64,000 nucleotides of DNA from Maritimibacter sp. HL-12 (GTDB lineage Bacteria > Pseudomonadota > Alphaproteobacteria > Rhodobacterales > Rhodobacteraceae). Positions within the stretch are counted from its first letter, which is position 1; each line of letters opens with the position of its first letter. This document shows positions 62,013 through 64,000 of this stretch, piece by piece. Made by a program: the position numbers and the translations under genes. The notes beneath the pieces were generated by a model, which made no database searches, was not told the origin of the DNA, and saw only the letters and a program-made list of their open reading frames with translations. The stretch spans positions 2,722,122 to 2,786,121 of the forward strand of contig NZ_FXBQ01000001.1 in assembly GCF_900177545.1 (NCBI RefSeq), written 5' to 3'.

Positions 62013-62333
62013 TCAGGCCGCTTCGGCAGCCTCCGCGGCGTGGCGACGTTCGCTTTCCTCGCGCGACAGCGCGACCGAGGTGCGCACACCGTTGGAAACG
62101 AAATCCATCAGGCCCTTCACCACACGCTCGTTCGGGTCGATCCCGGCGCAGGAAAGCACCTCGCGGCCATCGCGCGAACGCGCCCAGCGGGCAATCTGCT
62201 CGGGGCCGTTGCCGTACTTCTTGTCATCGGAAATCGCATCATCGAGCGCCGCCAGAACGACGGCGGCGAAAAGCTTGCGCGCACGGTTGCCCTGTTCGTG
62301 GTTGAACGCGGTACCGTCTACAGTGTCAAACAT
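62013..62333 (-). CDS. Small conserved protein, DUF6280-type
   Basis: The protein has 106 residues from the ATG at 62333 with AAAGGACG ahead. Sequence such as LFAAVVLAALDDAISDDKKYGNGPEQIARWARSRDGREVL and GIDPNERVVKGLMDFVSNGVRTSVAL is compact and helical. I recall this as a Rhodobacteraceae-wide small protein of unknown function. Divergent from efp across 218 bp in which nothing else is clear; ends at an intrinsic terminator. Confidence 0.68.
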   Translation of the reverse strand: MFDTVDGTAFNHEQGNRARKLFAAVVLAALDDAISDDKKYGNGPEQIARWARSRDGREVLSCAGIDPNERVVKGLMDFVSNGVRTSVALSREESERRHAAEAAEAA

Positions 62334-62551
62334 TCGGCGTCCTTTGGTTTTCTTGCTCTTGTGCTTTCGGGCGGTCTGGCCAATATGGCGATTCCTCACC
62401 GATTCGATATCCCCTCTGGCGCATGCCTGCCATGCTTTGAGCGCATACCTGACTGGTGAGAAGCACCAGATATGGCCTGCTTGCCTCGGGCCAATCGTCA
62501 AGATATAGGTGCCGACAACTCAACATCAACCTTTCGACATGGTTTCGTCAC

Positions 62552-63115
62552 ATGCCCAAGATCAACGGAAACGAAATACGCCCCGGCAACGTGCTGGAGC
62601 ATAACGGTGGCCTCTGGGTGGCCGTGAAGGTCGATCACGTCAAGCCCGGCAAGGGTGGCGCCTTCGCCCAGGTCGAAATGAAGAACCTGCGCAATGGCTC
62701 CAAGCTCAACGAACGCTTCCGCTCCGCCGACAAGGTCGAGCGTGTGCGCCTCGAACAGAAAGACATGCAGTTTCTCTACGAGACTGACGGCATGCTGGTA
62801 TTCATGGATACCGAAACCTTCGACCAGGTCGAGCTTGCGGCCGATATTCTCGGCGAACGCCGCCCGTTCCTGCAAGACGGCATGACGATCCAGGTCGAGT
62901 TCCACGAGGCCGAGGCGCTGAGCGCAGCGCTGCCGCAAAAGGTCACCTGCACCATCGTCGAGACCGAGCCGGTGGTGAAGGGCCAGACCGCGGCCAACAG
63001 CTTCAAGCCCGCGCTCCTCGACAACGGCGTGCGCGTGACCGTGCCGCCCTTCGTCGGACCCGGCGAAGCGATCGTGGTGAACACCGAAACCATGGAATAC
63101 TCCGAACGCGCCTGA
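62552..63115 (+). CDS. efp: Translation elongation factor P
   Basis: The protein has 187 residues from the ATG at 62552. Three beta-barrel domains; the modified-lysine loop reads VKPGKGGAF with Lys34 at the tip. It helps ribosomes through proline stretches. Proline-rich proteins in this same window (the LivF tail, the exporter N-terminus) would be natural clients. A strong terminator follows. Confidence 0.95.
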   Translation: MPKINGNEIRPGNVLEHNGGLWVAVKVDHVKPGKGGAFAQVEMKNLRNGSKLNERFRSADKVERVRLEQKDMQFLYETDGMLVFMDTETFDQVELAADILGERRPFLQDGMTIQVEFHEAEALSAALPQKVTCTIVETEPVVKGQTAANSFKPALLDNGVRVTVPPFVGPGEAIVVNTETMEYSERA

Positions 63116-63143
63116 CGGCGCGATCGCAGACAGACCATGAAAG

Positions 63144-63168
63144 CCCCGGCCCCCGCGCCGGGGTTTTT
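63144..63168 (+). terminator. Terminator after efp
   Basis: Stem CCCCGGC (63144-63150) with GCCGGGG (63157-63163), then five T. The T-tract abuts the stop codon of the convergent kinase gene. Confidence 0.85.
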
Positions 63169-63974
63169 CACATCCGCAGGGCCGCGAGAAAGCGCTCAGC
63201 CATCGCATGATAGCCCGCGCCGAACAGCCGGACATGCACCAGCGCGGGAAATAGCGAATAGACCGCGCGCCGTTTCTGCCATCCCGGCGCAAGCGGTCCG
63301 TAGGCCTCGGCAAAGCCCGGGCCGGGGCCGCCGAAAAGGTGCAGCATGGCCAGATCCACCTCGCCGTCGCCGTGGTAGCAGGCCGGGTCGATCAGGAAAA
63401 ACCGGCCGCGGGGGCCCGCAAGCAGGTTTCCCGACCACAGATCGCCGTGCAAAAGCGCCGGGGGCGGGGCTTCGGGCAGGAGGTCGGAAAGCCGCTCCGC
63501 CAGCCGCTCGACGCGGATCGCGAGGGCAGGCGGCAGGTGGGGGAGAAAGGGCCGCAGCCTGCGCTCGGCCCAGAACGTCGGCCAATCGGGCGCGGGCGTA
63601 TTGGCAATCGCCACCGGGCCGAACGCATAGTCCTCGGGCCAGCCATAGCCTGCGCCGGTGCGGGCGTGGAGCATGGCAAGGTCGCGTCCGAATGTCGCCC
63701 AAGCGTCATCTCTTGGGGCGGTCTCGTCAAGCGCCTCCATCAGCAGCACATCGCCCGCGACGCCCAAAACCCGTGGGGCCGGCGCGCCGGCCTCGGTGAT
63801 GGCGGCCAGCATCCGCGCCTCGCGCGCCACCATCGGCCCGGACTTGGCCACCACCTCGCGTCCGTCGTCGAGGCAAAGGCGCACCACGTCCGACAGATCG
63901 CCGCCGTGCAGCTTTTGCCTGGTTGCCGGTGGCGCGCCCAGAACCGCGATGCATGCCGCGCTCAGGGCGTCCAT
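63168..63974 (-). CDS. Fructosamine/ketosamine-3-kinase-family protein
   Basis: The protein has 268 residues, with an ATG at 63974 and a stop at 63168. LHGGDLSDVVRLCLDDGREVVAKSG (nucleotide loop and Lys), LLHGDLWSGNLLAGPRGRFFLIDPACYHGDGEVDLAML (catalytic His-Gly-Asp-x2-x-x-N and the Asp of the metal loop) define the family. It phosphorylates glycated amines so that the sugar falls off, or a related small-molecule target. The right edge of the window is 26 bases past its start, so its promoter is not visible in full. Confidence 0.88.
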   Translation of the reverse strand: MDALSAACIAVLGAPPATRQKLHGGDLSDVVRLCLDDGREVVAKSGPMVAREARMLAAITEAGAPAPRVLGVAGDVLLMEALDETAPRDDAWATFGRDLAMLHARTGAGYGWPEDYAFGPVAIANTPAPDWPTFWAERRLRPFLPHLPPALAIRVERLAERLSDLLPEAPPPALLHGDLWSGNLLAGPRGRFFLIDPACYHGDGEVDLAMLHLFGGPGPGFAEAYGPLAPGWQKRRAVYSLFPALVHVRLFGAGYHAMAERFLAALRM

Positions 63975-64000
63975 GTCACCGTGGAGTCGCCCGCGTGCAT

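Overview
The window is very GC-rich and densely packed. Operons are joined by ATGA, GTGA and TGATG stop/start overlaps. Its gene families (Sit/Mur manganese system, soxBDAG with an MttB homologue, a phn C-P lyase cluster with two PhnM proteins, an isolated pcm-tolC pair, a PopZ-like acidic protein) point to an alphaproteobacterium of the Rhodobacteraceae/Roseobacter type. No plasmid, phage, transposase or integrase gene was seen, so it reads as chromosome.

Layout. 1-1.2 kb: end of a membrane-anchored sulfotransferase gene and a small membrane protein. 1.4-7.2 kb: a manganese/metal ABC transporter (sitABCD-like) divergent from a Fur/Mur-type regulator. Two near-identical inverted-repeat operators lie between them, and the regulator is translationally coupled to two methyltransferases, one of them Hen1-like. 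7.3-17.1 kb: methylated-amine catabolism, with tetR, an MttB homologue lacking pyrrolysine and a dimethylglycine-dehydrogenase-like flavoprotein divergent from soxBDAG. 17.1-27.8 kb: a branched-chain-type ABC transporter operon with two aldehyde dehydrogenases and a flotillin, next to a divergent AraC regulator. 28-47.3 kb: a large phosphorus-starvation region with phnCDEE, a lipid-remodelling block (PlcP-like phosphoesterase, GT21 and GT2 glycosyltransferases, DedA), a hexapeptide acetyltransferase, a second phnM, phnF, and phnGHI-HAD-JK-corA-LN, then a DUF1045 2H-phosphoesterase and phnM. Five places in this region carry 11-bp-phased repeats resembling PhoB boxes. 47.4-56.5 kb: a type I secretion locus (HlyD adaptor, ABC exporter, a 639-aa protein with a Q-x-N..D-x-D repeat, and a 556-aa glycine-rich protein with an N-T-A-D-N-D-A octapeptide repeat), with a LuxR-type regulator and a small Rx4H (HEPN-like) protein divergent from it. 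56.8-64 kb: tRNA-Cys, pcm, tolC, a PopZ-like protein, cobQ, a small conserved protein, efp and a fructosamine-kinase-family gene.

How the genes work together. The phn/plcP region looks like one phosphate-stress programme: take up and break down phosphonates while replacing phospholipids with glycolipids. The type I secretion locus looks like a self-contained export system for two unusual repeat proteins, and it is the best candidate here for an undescribed system. TolC at 57.7 kb could be its outer-membrane channel. The Mur-Hen1 operon suggests a link between manganese status and RNA 2'-O-methylation.
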